NCBI GenBank assembly: GCA_005406025.1
Contig: BGZK01000013.1
Coordinates: 558,001-622,000 of the forward strand
Source: Eumeta japonica
Taxonomy: Eukaryota; Arthropoda; Insecta; Lepidoptera; Psychidae
DNA: 64,000 nt
Reading direction: 5' to 3'
Shown: in pieces, positions 11,593 to 23,966 of the stretch
Layout: each line of letters opens with the position of its first letter
How positions within the stretch are numbered: position 1 is the stretch's first letter
The notes under the pieces: generated by a model
The model's input: only the letters and a program-made list of their open reading frames with translations
Database searches by the model: none
What the model was told of the DNA's origin: nothing
Made by a program: the position numbers and the translations under genes

Positions 11593-11648
11593 AATCAATT
11601 TATCAATTGATTGTTATTATTATATAACAATCAATTGATAAATTGATT
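11593..11648. repeat. Perfect inverted repeat (23-bp arms, 10-nt loop)
   Basis: The arm AATCAATTTATCAATTGATT+GTT at 11593-11615 is exactly complementary to 11626-11648. The arm itself contains a sub-palindrome. It is only 9 bp from the preceding palindrome, so the two may be one foldback element. Confidence 0.85.
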
Positions 11649-11810
11649 ATTTATCTCAACTAATTTCAAAATTGTTTTAAGTAATTACTCTCAGTAGAAT
11701 TTAATATTTAATTTATAGTTAATCCAATAGTATTAAGTATTGAAGGTGATAATTTTATCTTTGTTATTTTAAAAATGATAAGTATTAGAGTAGTTGATGT
11801 AATTAACAGG

Positions 11811-12449
11811 CAGCGCTGGATTTACCCTAGGGGCAGTCGGGGCTAGTGCCCAGGGCGGCAAATTTTCTAGGGCGGCAAAATTTGGAAACGGAAAAAAAAT
11901 TATAATACCTACCAAAATTGCTCAACATAATTAAATAATTCGCTTATCTTATAATTTTTTGTTTAAAGGATAATTCCAGAAATTCAATCCATTCATTACT
12001 TTTAAAATCGAAATTTTGTGTATTATAATTTTTTTTCCACTTTTAGTTGAAATTAATGATTAAAATAGTTTAATTAATGTATTTTTTTGATGATTCAAAA
12101 CAATAGTATTTGCTTATTATTTTCTGAAATAAAAAAAAATAATTTGTAGTTTTTACGAAAAATTAAAAAGATTTTTGATTAATTCATGCATTTTTAGAAG
12201 AATATAAAATATAATCAATCAATCAATGAATTTTTAAAAAATTGAATAATTTATCGATTACATCTTTTAATTATTTTTTAATTCTTAGAACAAAAAAGAA
12301 TTAATACATAATAAATTTTCTGAAATAAATTAGTTATTTTATTTTTTAAAAAACTTGATCTCGAAATTATAACTTTAAGTAAAATTTCAGTATTGGGGCG
12401 ACATTTTCTACAATGCCCAGGGGCGGCACTAAGTTTAAATCCGGCCCTG
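11811..12449. mobile_element. Non-autonomous hAT-type element
   Basis: About 640 bp bounded by CAGCGCTGGATTTA on the left and, inverted, CAGGGCCGGATTTA on the right. Subterminal 'gggcggcaaattttctaggg' on the left and 'ggggcgacattttctacaatgcccaggggcggc' parts on the right are typical of widespread hAT-derived elements. The interior is AT-rich and non-coding. The flanks (ttaacagg / taatacct) no longer show a clean 8-bp duplication, so the copy is old. Confidence 0.6.
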
Positions 12450-12849
12450 TAATACCTGTTATTAAGTAAATCAAATACTACTTTATTAATTTAACAGTGA
12501 AAAGAATTAAAACAATAATTTGTTTAATTACGTCAATTAATTTATTCCGAATTGATTTAATCTGTGCATAACTAAATAAAACTAATCAAATTATCCAAGG
12601 AAGCAATTAATGATGGAAACAATGTATATACTTTTTAGAATTAATATAGTACCTGCATTGTTAGTTCAGTCACATTATTTATTGTTTAACTAGTTTTTAT
12701 AACGAATAAGTTTTCGTTGATATATATAATTTTACATTTGTTTCGATTAAATTATCCCCAAGAGAAAATCTCTCTTAGTTAGCTTTCATTTTTTAGAGTG
12801 TAGGTATTTCGACTATTACTCTGAAAGTAGTGTACACTAAAGTGCACCA

Positions 12850-13410
12850 TTATAAGAGCGTATATTCATGGCACTTACGTCTTTTTGTTGAGAAGCTCAG
12901 TTTTTAGGCAATAAATCAAAAACGGTATATCCAAAATAATGTTCAAAATAACTTTCTTTGAAACTGTTTATTAAACTATTTTTGTATTTTTTTTTCATAC
13001 TTTTGGAAATACGGTTTAAAAACTAAAGGGGGACAGGACAAAATCTATACTAATTTTGAAACTATTATTTCCGAAAACATTCACTTAATCAAAAAATTGC
13101 TCGGATACCTACCGGAAAGAACTGTCGAAATATGTTCCATACGTTGATGTTTGCTGAAAAAAAATATTTCAGCTTTTGTTACATGTATGGAGTGCCACCC
13201 CACCGAAATATTTACTTTTGTTATTTAACTATCAAACTAAGTAGCGGCTTATAGGAGACACCTACAGCATAAAATCATCAATACATGTCTTGTAGTTTTT
13301 GAATAAAATGCCTGTGACCTACGGACGGACGGACATAACGAAATTATAAGGGTTCCGTTTTCGCTATTTTTGTTTAAAACCCTAAAACGGATTGTAAAAA
13401 TGTTAACATT
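12850..13410. repeat. Dispersed lepidopteran repeat, copy 1
   Basis: Contains 'acatgtatggagtgccaccc', 'gaccta cggacggacggac' and 'gggttccgttttcgctattt', words shared with the related copies at 23425-23690, 24400-25085 and 48410-49215 and with the short piece at 61430-61510. It has no intact reading frame. Family unassigned. Confidence 0.5.
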
Positions 13411-13774
13411 TTGAAAAGTAACAAAACTGCTTTGGCTAGCTATCATTTTGATACTGGACCCATCTTTTAGTTTGTTCATCAATTTTCTATTTTACATCAT
13501 GAGTAGAATATAATTAAGAGAGATTTGAATGAGATGGCTTTAATAAAACTCAATAGAACTGTGAATACACAAACGGACACTCAGGAATTATATAATTTTT
13601 AATGATATATAAAAAGGGACAACGAAAGTTTGATCTGTGATTGGACTTTAGTGAAAATTTAGATGAAAATGTTAACAGTGTTATATAATTCCATATTTCA
13701 TAGTCTTTTTAATTTCATTATAGCTTAAATTATATGGTTATTTGTAAATTAAATAGAGCATTGTAATTAATTTA

Positions 13775-13825
13775 GGCGGTTCATTTTGTATTTCAATAGA
13801 TTGTTGAAATACAAAATAAACCGCC
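13775..13825. repeat. Near-perfect hairpin (22-bp arms, 7-nt loop)
   Basis: GGCGGTTCATTTTGTATTTCAA and its complement with one mismatch. Confidence 0.75.
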
Positions 13826-14339
13826 GCAATTATATTGATTATTTGTTGGCATTAGACTATAATGTTCTCAAAACTTTCTTCTATTTTCAAGCTCTATGAT
13901 GTTGAAAATATATTCGAGAAAACATTTTCGAGCCTTTCAAATTCAAGAATATAGTTAGTGAACCTGAACATTTTCGAGTTTTTATAATATCTCCTAAAAC
14001 AATTAACAACACACAAACGCATACGCACATGCACACGCACACGCACTTGAATACAATAGATATATATGAATGCATTTGTAAGTGTGTTTGTGTGTGTGTG
14101 TAATATATATTATATATCCTATTGATATTATAAATGTGACAGTTTGTATGTTCGAAGTTTGTTACTCAATCACGCTATAACGACTGAAAAGAATTATCTG
14201 AGACTGTAAGTAATATAGTTTATACAGCAGTATAATATATAGGTTACAATTTATAAACATACTAACTTTTGCTCGCGACTTTGTTTATTGCGTGATCGGA
14301 GAACGAATTCTTTACTTATGCCGATTGGTTACCGGTAAC

Positions 14340-14540
14340 AACAATGTTCAAGAGAGATTCAAGTTCGATATCGATTCGGTGTCGAAATAGCGAGCAGGAC
14401 CGAGATCAGGATCAAGAGCATGAGTGAGATCGTTTGATAACAAAAATATTTGCGGCTTTACGTGTGTTTTCGGTGTGAGAATACGGGTTTGTCCGGTGTG
14501 AATTGAGACCGGGACCGAGATAAGGATCATGGTCGATAAC
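14340..14540 (+). repeat. Degenerate purine-rich tract (GATCGGGA-type), locus 1
   Basis: Loose repeats of GA-rich words (ttcgatatcgattcggtgtc, gcaggaccgagatcaggatc, gagaccgggaccgagataag) with no fixed period. Related tracts occur at 15890-16015, 17800-17980, 23265-23395, 33480-33700, 44410-44575 and 62435-62490, on one strand or the other. Confidence 0.5.
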
Positions 14541-14668
14541 GCCATCGATCGTTATAAAATATTACAGAGTTCGTTGTATGTCTACGCGGCGGGAGCAGCT
14601 GGTGAATTATGAAAGCTGATATATATGTATATCACTTTAAGTTTGTTTGCCTTTACAAGAAATTATGA

Positions 14669-14996
14669 AGAATATAATGGAATAAATAAAATGACTTACA
14701 TCTGCTAATTTAAGAATGTTTAAATCTATACGACTTTACATTCATTGATCAATAAATATATTATGGAGAGCTAATGGTATATTGTAATATTAGTAGGTGA
14801 TTTCATGCTATAATTTTATAGAACTAGTGAATATTAATACTTGTATTGAGCAGATTATCAGGATCAAGTATCATGATAAAATGAAGTTCTTCTGTTCAGA
14901 ATGAAAAGATTATCTGAGTTGATTATTCTATTATGACACCCTATACATTGACTTTATCTGTCTATGAATATAATGGAATCTTCATCTACAGTTTAA
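14669..14996 (+). repeat. Duplicated block, copy 2
   Basis: Second copy of the IntS12 3'-flank block, 7.1 kb downstream. Homology begins near the 'aataaataaaat' that contains the polyadenylation signal and ends abruptly after 'cttcatctacagtttaat'. No IntS12 coding sequence precedes it. Confidence 0.85.
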
Positions 14997-15889
14997 TTTC
15001 CACCTTTATTTTCAAGATAAACTGGTATATTCAATTCATCGAATCAATACAGCAACTAAAATAAATAGTTTTAAAAAACTATGTGTACAATATTTTGTGC
15101 ATATGTATGTGTACAATAACCCACGAACGATTGCTAAAAACTTCTGCAACATTGTTTGATTTGATAGGCAAAAGAAGAAATGTCTGATTAATCGATCAAC
15201 GTTCAGTTGAAACAATAGGGTCACGACCTTGAAATTTTGGACGAAGCTAAAATACAAAACGTTACAAGCTTCAAACGTGAAAAAACGGGTTTCTAAAAAT
15301 TCCATTTTTAGAGGAGCTGAAAAAGAGAGTGAAAGTTTATATTAAAGTAGCGTTAATTTGGAATTTGGAGTCGTAGGAACTTGGGGTCATAAAAATTGAT
15401 CTTTGTTACAAATATAAAAATCTGGACAACGATTGACTGTGTAGGCCAGACCCAAAACTTCCCGCACTGCTTCAGCCTCAAAATTATTAAGTTCCCCTTC
15501 AAAATGCCTATAAAAGAAAATAGTCTAATTGTTATTTTTCATTTTTTTTTATTGAAGATATCCTGGAGTGAAGCAACGAATTTGAACGGAACTTGTTCGC
15601 ATTCGGTGTAGGTTTTTGAGCTCAAAAATTATTTACATATTAAAAATCGATCGGCCAGCGTATCTAAAAATTACTACTTTAAAAACATTTTTTTGAAAAC
15701 TTTTCTTCGACGCTGTTTCGGATCAATTTGATCTATTTCAATCAGATTTGTGTGAGTTATTTTAGTCATGCCCAATTATGGACAATTATTTATCTGATGT
15801 CAAAATTTTGAACTCCTAAAAAGCTAGAAGACAGTTTTTTACGATAGGTATCTTGATGTAGAAGCTGACTTGATCCTGGTCAATATTAC

Positions 15890-16015
15890 AATACTGGTTC
15901 CACTCTAGACCTCGGTACCCATCCCGCTCTTGCTTCTAACCTTGATTCCACTCTCGATGCCTATTTTGGTCCGCTTTCGACGCTATATCCCGATCCGATC
16001 CGCGCTCCATCTTTA
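15890..16015 (-). repeat. Degenerate GA/CT tract, locus 2
   Basis: Pyrimidine-rich on the plus strand: 'ttccactctagacctcggta', 'cccgctcttgcttctaacct', 'cccgatccgatccgcgctcc'. Same word set as the other loci, inverted relative to 14340-14540. Confidence 0.45.
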
Positions 16016-17328
16016 TATTGAATATTTATTCAATATAATGTTCATATATGTACAGCCTGTAAATTACAGGCCTTGTATATAAAAATAATTTGGCTTGGTA
16101 TTAACGGAACATTCGTATGAAATGTTTTCTTTATCTTCACTTCATCGGTTTAAGGATTGAATTTCTTATAACATTAAAATACATATTTTCCACTTCCCGC
16201 TAAAAAAAGAACCATTTTTTTTTATTAGGGAAGTTATAGTTTTAAATTTGATATTCGAGATTTCATCAAATGTTGCCGTTTTTCGGAGTTCCTAGGCAGC
16301 TTATCTCACCAATCAGGAAATCTTACGTTTGTATGGTTGGTTTTCTGTGTAACCCGAAAATCTTTTGATAGTTGATCGAGCGGATTCGGGCTTGCAGCGT
16401 TTGCAAGAACTTAATAGAACTTAGATATCCTGCAAATTGAATATCAATCGATTACTTCTATGATTTTAGGGATCTACAAGAAAAATATTTAATTTCTAAA
16501 CTATTGAACCGAATGATTCCAAAATTTAATTAATTCTATTCCCGAAAAAATTACATCGAGTGCTGTAAACTTGTAAACTTGATCAAAATTGGTTCATTTT
16601 ATCGAAAGATGATCAACGAAATTTTTTTCACAAAAATGTGTTTTTTGCATCTAATAATTTTTAGATTATTTAAGATTGATTTTTTAAATATTACTTATAT
16701 TCGCTCTTAAACAATGTGTCGAATGTCACAAGTAGGTGTGCAACTTTCACTCACCTTTTCACCTCCTTTAGATATGGAATTTTCAAAAAATCGTTTTTCG
16801 TGTTTGAAGCGCTTATATTATAAAAGTTAGCTCCGTCCAAAACTTCAAATATGCGACTCGGTTGTTTCAGCTGTACGTTGATCGGTCAAACAGCAAAAGC
16901 AATCAGAAGTTTTTATAGTTTTTCGCCGGTTCCATTTTGTACACATACTTTTTTAAGGACTATTTATTTTTATGCTGTATTGACTCGACAAATTAAATAT
17001 ACCAGTTCAGCTTGAATACATTTTTTTTTATAAAGAATTTCAATTCTCAGCTATAACCAAAAAATATTCAATATTCGTAAATTTATTTTGTTTTCATCGG
17101 AATCATAAAAACTGAAAAAAAGCTAATAACGGGCTCTATATAGATATCTACGTAGTGGCTAGAGGCTCAGTTAGTAAAAGGTCGAATCGGTAAGTACCGG
17201 CTTCGATTTTGACCACAGACGAGTCCTAGCTTATGACCAAGTTTTTGAATGAAGTCCAATATAATTAATCAGTTATGCTGATTAGAGTACGTTAAGCAGT
17301 CGGTTTCGGTTGAACCGAACCGAACCGA

Positions 17329-17546
17329 ACGGCTTCACCTGTAAACAGTAGCGGCGCTACACCACTCGTGGACGTCGGCGACATCAGGTTTGCGAGGCCT
17401 CTTTTAAATAACTTGTAGGCAAAACTTTTTGCGAGGCCTCTTTTTAATAACTTGTAGGCAAAACTTTTTTGTTTGCGAGGCCCCTTCAGGCGCGAGGCCG
17501 ACGTCGCCGACGCCTAGCGCCGGCACTGCCTGTAAATACGGGTGAA
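17329..17546. repeat. Palindrome split by the hAT MITE
   Basis: Removing the MITE and one duplicate leaves GGCTTCACC TGTAAATAC GGGTGAAGCC, a hairpin whose loop is the insertion site. Confidence 0.7.
17346..17528. mobile_element. hAT-type MITE with perfect 8-bp target duplication
   Basis: A 183-bp element with ends CAGTAGCGGCGCTA and, inverted, CAGTGCCGGCGCTA, extended by GGACGTCGGCGAC / GGCGTCGGCGAC. It is flanked directly by CCTGTAAA at 17338-17345 and again at 17529-17536. An 8-bp duplication plus CAG..CTG termini is diagnostic of hAT. Inside is a two-copy direct repeat of about 41 bp ('gcgaggcctctttt..aataacttgtaggcaaaactt'). Confidence 0.85.
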
Positions 17547-17799
17547 GCCGTTTTTCAACGATCTCCTGCAATGTCCCAGGGTGAAGACCTGGAGGTCCAA
17601 GCACCTCAATCTGAAATGATAAAATTGCAGGACGGTGCGTCTGAGTAGTACGTCTGATTAAAACTCGACACGATATACCTATATATACTGAGATTAATCT
17701 CGCTATAATTAAAAAATATAGCGGGAATAAGGTTACATAGTTACATAGGGATAAGATTGCTGCCAATCGCAATCTTATCCCCGCTTTAAAGTCTGGTGC

Positions 17800-17980
17800 C
17801 GATACTGTTTCTAATTTTAATAGCGGTCACTCCTTTCGTTGTACTTCCGGTCTCACATTCAATTTCGAAACAGGTCCTATTCTCGAGTTTGATACTGGTC
17901 CCTGCTCCCGATTTTGCTCACCAAACTTCCTTCAAATTCGATAGCACTACCGGTCACGGTTCCGATTTGTACGAAGCCGG
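17800..17980 (-). repeat. Degenerate GA/CT tract, locus 3
   Basis: CT-rich on plus: 'ccggtctcacattcaatttc', 'ctggtccctgctcccgattt', 'accggtcacggttccgattt'. Similar in style to loci 1, 2 and 4 to 7. Confidence 0.4.
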
Positions 17981-18053
17981 GGCAAATTTTAGTATAAAAC
18001 AACTTCGTTACTTTATAACCTTTCGGCATTGGAAACATAAAATTAATAAATAA

Positions 18054-21000
18054 TACAGCGTCAATTTACAAAGGCTTTAATTACAAACGTTATTTCTACT
18101 ATTTAATATAAAATATATAAGAAAATAAGAACAATTCCGTTTTCACAATATAGATATAGCGCGTTTTAAGAAGATATTTTTCGACTTAATAATTAATTAT
18201 TTTAGTTCAACAGTTTAACAACTACCTATTATTTTAAAGCCCTTGCTACAAATTGATTATTTGTTAACAACAAAATGAAATGAAATGGATTTTTAGTTTT
18301 CATTGTTCTTGAAATTTTGCACACTTTACATTTTTTCCGTTTCGAAATCTTCCTAAAATTGTGTCGCTTTTGGCCGCGGTCTTACGCGGGCTAAGCGTTA
18401 ATTTATCTCTCGCGAGAAGGTGAGCCGATCCGTTAACCATTACTTAATATTTCTTTTGCCAATGTAATCATCATTTCTCGGAATGTATACCAGAAAGGTA
18501 ATTGTCAAGATATAAGGCACAAGGTCGCGCGACGGTTTGAAATTAGCTAGGCGGGTTTCCGTCGCAATTATTCAGTTGCTATTATTTCTGATTTATGCAA
18601 TAGATACGCCATGTCTGAAAACCTTTTTAAAACCCATTTTACTATGGGTTTCGTATAATGGATCACTGTATAGTGTGTATAGGCTTTTTGTTTCTCATAT
18701 CGTGTGAATTCACTTTTGTGACAACCGTTCTACAAATAGTTATTTCAGAACGACGGTAAATATTGTATTCGACGATTAATTTCATTACAAGTACTTGTTA
18801 TTGTAATTATGGGAAATAAAAAAAATACTTTAGTGTAGACAAGTTGCCGTTTCAGAGTCACTGCGATGTTTTTGCAAATAACGATAATAATAACGAAATG
18901 TTTCATTATTGTTGTGTTCTGGCCAGCTTTGTCTTCTTATTGGCATATTAATTCATTGCTTTTTGACTTGGAGTAACAATGTTGCTCATACACGTTTTGT
19001 TGTGAATGACTTCGACCTATGAGCCTTGCGTTTTACGAACATGTAAGATATAATTCCACCTAAAAAAATATCATCAACTGCAATTTTATACATACTTATT
19101 ATAAGGACAAAAATCAACAAGAAAAATAAAATAGATATTTCTCTCATGATTGTAATACAATACAATACCATAACCAATGCAAAAATTGTCCGAAATCATT
19201 ACTTATTATTATGCGGAAGCTCTCCGAAGGTAAAGTAGTCGTACAATAAGTACAATAAAAATTGGATAAAACATAGAACCTCAGATATTTCATATATATT
19301 TCATGTAAGAGAAAAGAAATAATTTATTATTCCGACTTCACCAAATGATTACTATGTTTTGTAAGCTATATTTTTCAAAATATATTTAATAATAGTATTA
19401 GTATAAAATAGAAAAGATGTGTATTGTCATTATATAAATTATTAGATATTAATATGGCGTTCTTATTTAATTACAACTCATCTATAACTACTATTATGCA
19501 TCTAATGTGCGTTTTGAAGATTATTGCTGACTTAATTTTGGATTTATTTACGAAACGATAACAACATACTGGTGTGATACACATTTTAAACTTAGAGTAG
19601 AATATGATATTCCTTTGCACAGATCATAAGTTTTTGGTGTACTTATATGTATCTAATCATTTCTAATATACATATATATCGATTTGTGGCGTATATTCTA
19701 CCCAAATTCAAATATATATCTTTTAGAAGAGACACAACCAATCCTGAACAAGAATGACGCTCATTGGTCCATCTCGTGTTTTGGGAGGGACCGGGATGCT
19801 GTGCAAACATTTATCCTGAGTCTTTAATCCCGAAGTCGATCTTGTAACCGCTAAGTTTACGTTTGCCTCTCGGAAACCAAACGACAAACCGTGCGCCGGA
19901 TACCAGTGGGAGATGTGAATTTACATTGGTGAAGAAAAATGTAGTTAGATACATTTGATACATTAGCCGTATCAGTGACTAGGAACGTTAGTCGGCGTTT
20001 GTGTTTGATGCGAGATTCATCAAAAAAATAATTTGTCCTCTCATATAGAAGAAGATAAAATTTAATTAGAGTGCAGTGTGTGCTAATGTTTAGGTACCTA
20101 TTAATTCAAGTGTTTTGAAGTTTTCTCATAAGTAGGTAAGTTTCGAAAATTATGTAACGTACAAAACACATTAGAGACTAAAATAGCCCTCAAATGGAGT
20201 TAAAGCAAAAAGCTGAGCATCCAACAAAAAAGTAATTATATTATAGATGTCGTTATAAAACGAGATTACCGCACGTATTTATTATTTATTAGTACTCTCG
20301 GAAATCGTTGTGCCCGACGACCTCTAAAAATACCTTTTAAATAAGTTTATATGAAAGTAATAATTGATGTCGGGAGTAAGAAGTACTAATATTGAAAATT
20401 ATTTCAAACGGTTTCCGTATACGCTAAATATTACATTTATGCTGGTTTATAAATTAATGTGACTGCTTCTCACATAACTTTCACAAATACGATTAAATAT
20501 TTGTTGATAAAATTGAAATGCAGTCGATCAGGAACTAATTGTACGCCTATCGCACGATTTTTACTATAAATTAAAAAAATATTAAATTTATCATACAAAA
20601 TATTGGAAAACATTTATGCAAAAGTACGTATACGTATACGTATTCCAACAGGTATTTTCTTTTTTATAAACTACAATAATTTCATTTAGAATGATAGGAA
20701 TATTACTTTCGACCAATAATCTTTTTTTTTGGAAAAGGTAATGAGATAATTATATTATTTCATTATGAATGTACGTTTGAATGTACATTTTTAGATACCA
20801 AAAACTAAATTTATAATATTTAAATTTTTGAATTTCTTATATTAAATAGGTACGTTTCTGGGCATTATCACTCTTACACTTACACCATCTGAAGATTTTA
20901 GCTTATTCATGTTTCAATGTTTTCATAAGAAAAACATTTTATTTTTCATATTTTATACGAAACAGTAAACAACGGGAGAGTTTTATTAGCTTTTTTTTTT

Positions 21001-21391
21001 TAAGTTGATTAAAAAATGTGTAATACTAAAAACGTTGTTGCTCAGTTATTGTTGATTTTCTTACATTAATACCATATATTCTATTAATTCATACATTTAT
21101 AGCTAAAACCATGATTTTTGATTACACGTATCTGAAAAACATATGTGTTACACTAAATGGCTAGCATATTTCTAAAAATTTTGAAAATTGTGAAAGCATG
21201 TGCTCTTCATAAAGTTGATGTAGAAGTCGAAGCGTGAGAGAGGCATTGTTGCGTTTCGAAAATGAGAAAAGTAAGAAGCTTCCTTCTTTTTCAACTAATA
21301 GAATGTGCGTGTGACTCGGGTGAGAGAAGAATAAAAGCTTCAATTTGCCGCCTTATAATTTAATCGTAGCGCAAACCGTAAACAGTCCTTT
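18054..21391. other. Intergenic/upstream region of dmrt93B
   Basis: No coding exon recognised. Two patches of more balanced composition stand out: 18360-18560 and 19740-20000. Either could hold 5' untranslated exons or regulatory sequence. TTTAAATTCATACAG| directly before the dmrt93B start codon resembles a splice acceptor, so an untranslated upstream exon is plausible. Confidence 0.4.
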
Positions 21392-21405
21392 AAATTCATA
21401 CAGAA

Positions 21406-21567
21406 ATGCTTAGCGGAGGCCGCGTGCGCGTCCCTAAGTGCGCCCGCTGTCGCAACCACGGGCTGATCTCGAGCCTGCGCGGGCACAAGAAGGCGTGCGC
21501 CTACCGCCACTGCCAGTGCCCCAAGTGCGGTCTCATCAAGGAACGGCAGCGCATCATGGCCGCGCAG
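21406..21567 (+). CDS. dmrt93B: dmrt93B exon 1 (DM domain)
   Basis: 54 codons, ATG to the donor GCGCAG|GTGATC, phase 0. GC-rich against an AT-rich background. It carries the intertwined CCHC/HCCC zinc ligands of the DM domain. The donor after MAAQ is at the position typical of DMRT genes. Confidence 0.92.
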
Positions 21568-23876
21568 GTGATCCATCGATCACGTTAACTTTTTGATTTG
21601 TGTCACATTTTTATCACTCCTTTGTGGGGGCGTACCCACCAATAATCCTATTTCAAATCGAGAGGTTTATTAAACTGTACCAAGTCTTCGACGCTGCCGC
21701 TGGCGTTTGAAGTCCGTTAACAGCTTTTATCACCTTTAGGGTGATAATTTCCTTAACCAACGCCTTAAACATACTCTTTGAGACACACACCTCGTAGTTT
21801 AATATGATTTAATCAAAAAATTGTCGATCGATTCGTTCGTTGTAAGAATATGAACCCGGTACCTTCCGGTTTACTTTTGATCATTTAGTCGCCACTATAT
21901 CCTTTAATGTCGCCTTTGTCAATGGAGCTATAGTGAAGAAAATTAAATAGCGCTGTTTGGGAAAGCCACTATTACCTTTAGCATATTTTTTTTTAATTTT
22001 ACAATAATTAAATTATGAGAGTAGATTCTTATATTCATATAATATTTAAATAAAGTTTGCAACTGATATTACTTTTTTAGACCCGGAATAATTGAATTAA
22101 ATTAATAAACAGTAATAATCTTACACGTGTACTTAATATAGTGTGTTATCGTTTTGGTGAACAACGCGCAAACCCTATATATATATATACAGTTATAGAA
22201 ATAAAAATATCTAAAGAAATGCTTTATTCGAATGAGCCCTCATTTAGTGATCCGTTGAGTTTGGTGACTAAACGTCTTTTTAACTTCGAGTCTAAGAAAA
22301 TCATAAGTGACGGGTCACTGACATCGTTAGTATTTCGGAAGTGAAGACTATATTCATTTGAACAAAATAATGCAAAGGGAGCGAAAATAGGGTTGTACAT
22401 TTTATGTATTTAAACGACCACTTTATATGATTTTTTGAGTTTTTATTGGATGAAATGTAGACATGTTCAAGTAAGTATGTGACCTTGTTCTGAGGCGCTT
22501 CGCCATACATATAGGTTATTAGTCTCTTTCGATTAATTGATAATGAATATTTTTATCTACACAGTACCGCATATGCTCTGGACAATCACTGGTTATAAAA
22601 CTCCGAATTCATAGCCTCAGTCTGAGATGAATACGAAGTTCGATTATTATGCATGCTTTACATAAACTTTATTAAAATCGATTTAAACGTGCCGCCGTTT
22701 CAGGCGATTCACATAATTGAGGTCGGATTTTCATGATATTTTCCATTAATCGTTTCAGTTAAAGCACCTCAAGAAAAATACAATTTTCTGAACACTGTTC
22801 TTATAGAAATAAATTCACATTTCTCCTTTAAAAAAAATAAACATTTACGTAGATACATACGTTGCGTTAGGTTAGGTTACCCTAGGTTGCCTACTTACTG
22901 AATATAACAATTTTTAAGAAGTTTTTGATGTAGAAATTACCTAAAAATACGTAGTAAAAGCTTTTGATAAAGTCTAGTCATATCACACAGGCTTACCTTA
23001 TCTTTTTGGGTCAACACCTTCCCTTTTCGTTTTAGAAGGTCTCTAACTACACGGTCAATGACTTTTTAAAGCATTTTGTTCAATAGGAAAGCACTTTGAA
23101 TAGGTACGTGAATATTTAATACTATTGACATAATATTGACCGTCATATTGGTTACAAATTATGCAAAGGTAGAAAAACTGATCAGTTTTTGGGAATATCA
23201 ATGACTTAATAAAATAAAATGGAAGTATTAAGTATTTATTTATAAAATATATACCGTTAATAGTTTCATCAGATCCCCACTAGCCAATTCTCGCCAACTT
23301 CGTCGTGATTTGAACTCAACAAAGATTGTTTCCGATCTCGACCCCGGTTCCGCTTTTTGTTCAAACACCGATGCCGATCTCGGTCGTCCCTTGAAAATTT
23401 TAGCTATTTTTCTGTTATACATTTTTAGTGCTCCGTAGTCAATAAGAAACCTTTATAGTTCCGCCATGTCCATATGTCCGTCCGTCCGTCTGTCCGCGGC
23501 TTAGCTCATTGAGCCTTATTAGCACTAGAAAGTTGTAATTTTGGTACGGATATGCATATTAATTACGCCTACAAGGTGGTAGAATTAAATCTTATAAAAA
23601 AAACAGTGGCACTCCGGGAGTGCCGACAGAAGGGAAAACTTAAAAAATGACGTGTGTATTTTTTGAATAGTCAGGAAATACTTTTTTGTGCAGAGAATAC
23701 TTTTAAATGAAGTGTTCGTTCATTATTATAAACTACTACTACAAAAATTATATTATAATTTTCATTTAATACGTTATTGTATATTCAAAATAATGCAAAT
23801 TATTTTATGTATAATTATTGCAATCTATTGCTTAAAACGTAAATTTACAAATACAATACAAAAAGTTCCGACTTGA

Positions 23877-23966
<90 letters not shown>

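Noticed and set aside
17150..17235. tRNA-like SINE head with 'gtggct..gaggctcagttagt' and 'ggcttcgattttgacc'
   Set aside because: The box A and box B resemblance is loose and no cloverleaf or tail could be drawn; not enough to call.
17404..17772. 122-codon minus-strand open frame
   Set aside because: It runs through the hAT MITE and its internal direct repeat (the peptide repeats TKKFCLQVIKK/RKKFCLQVI), so it is repeat sequence that happens to be open.
21340..21576. Minus-strand 78-codon frame over the DM exon
   Set aside because: Alanine-rich antisense shadow of the GC-rich dmrt93B exon 1.
22865..22895. ttaggttaggtta motif resembling the insect telomere repeat (TTAGG)n
   Set aside because: Only two to three imperfect units; similar short 'aacctaacctaa' words occur by chance elsewhere (for example near 455).
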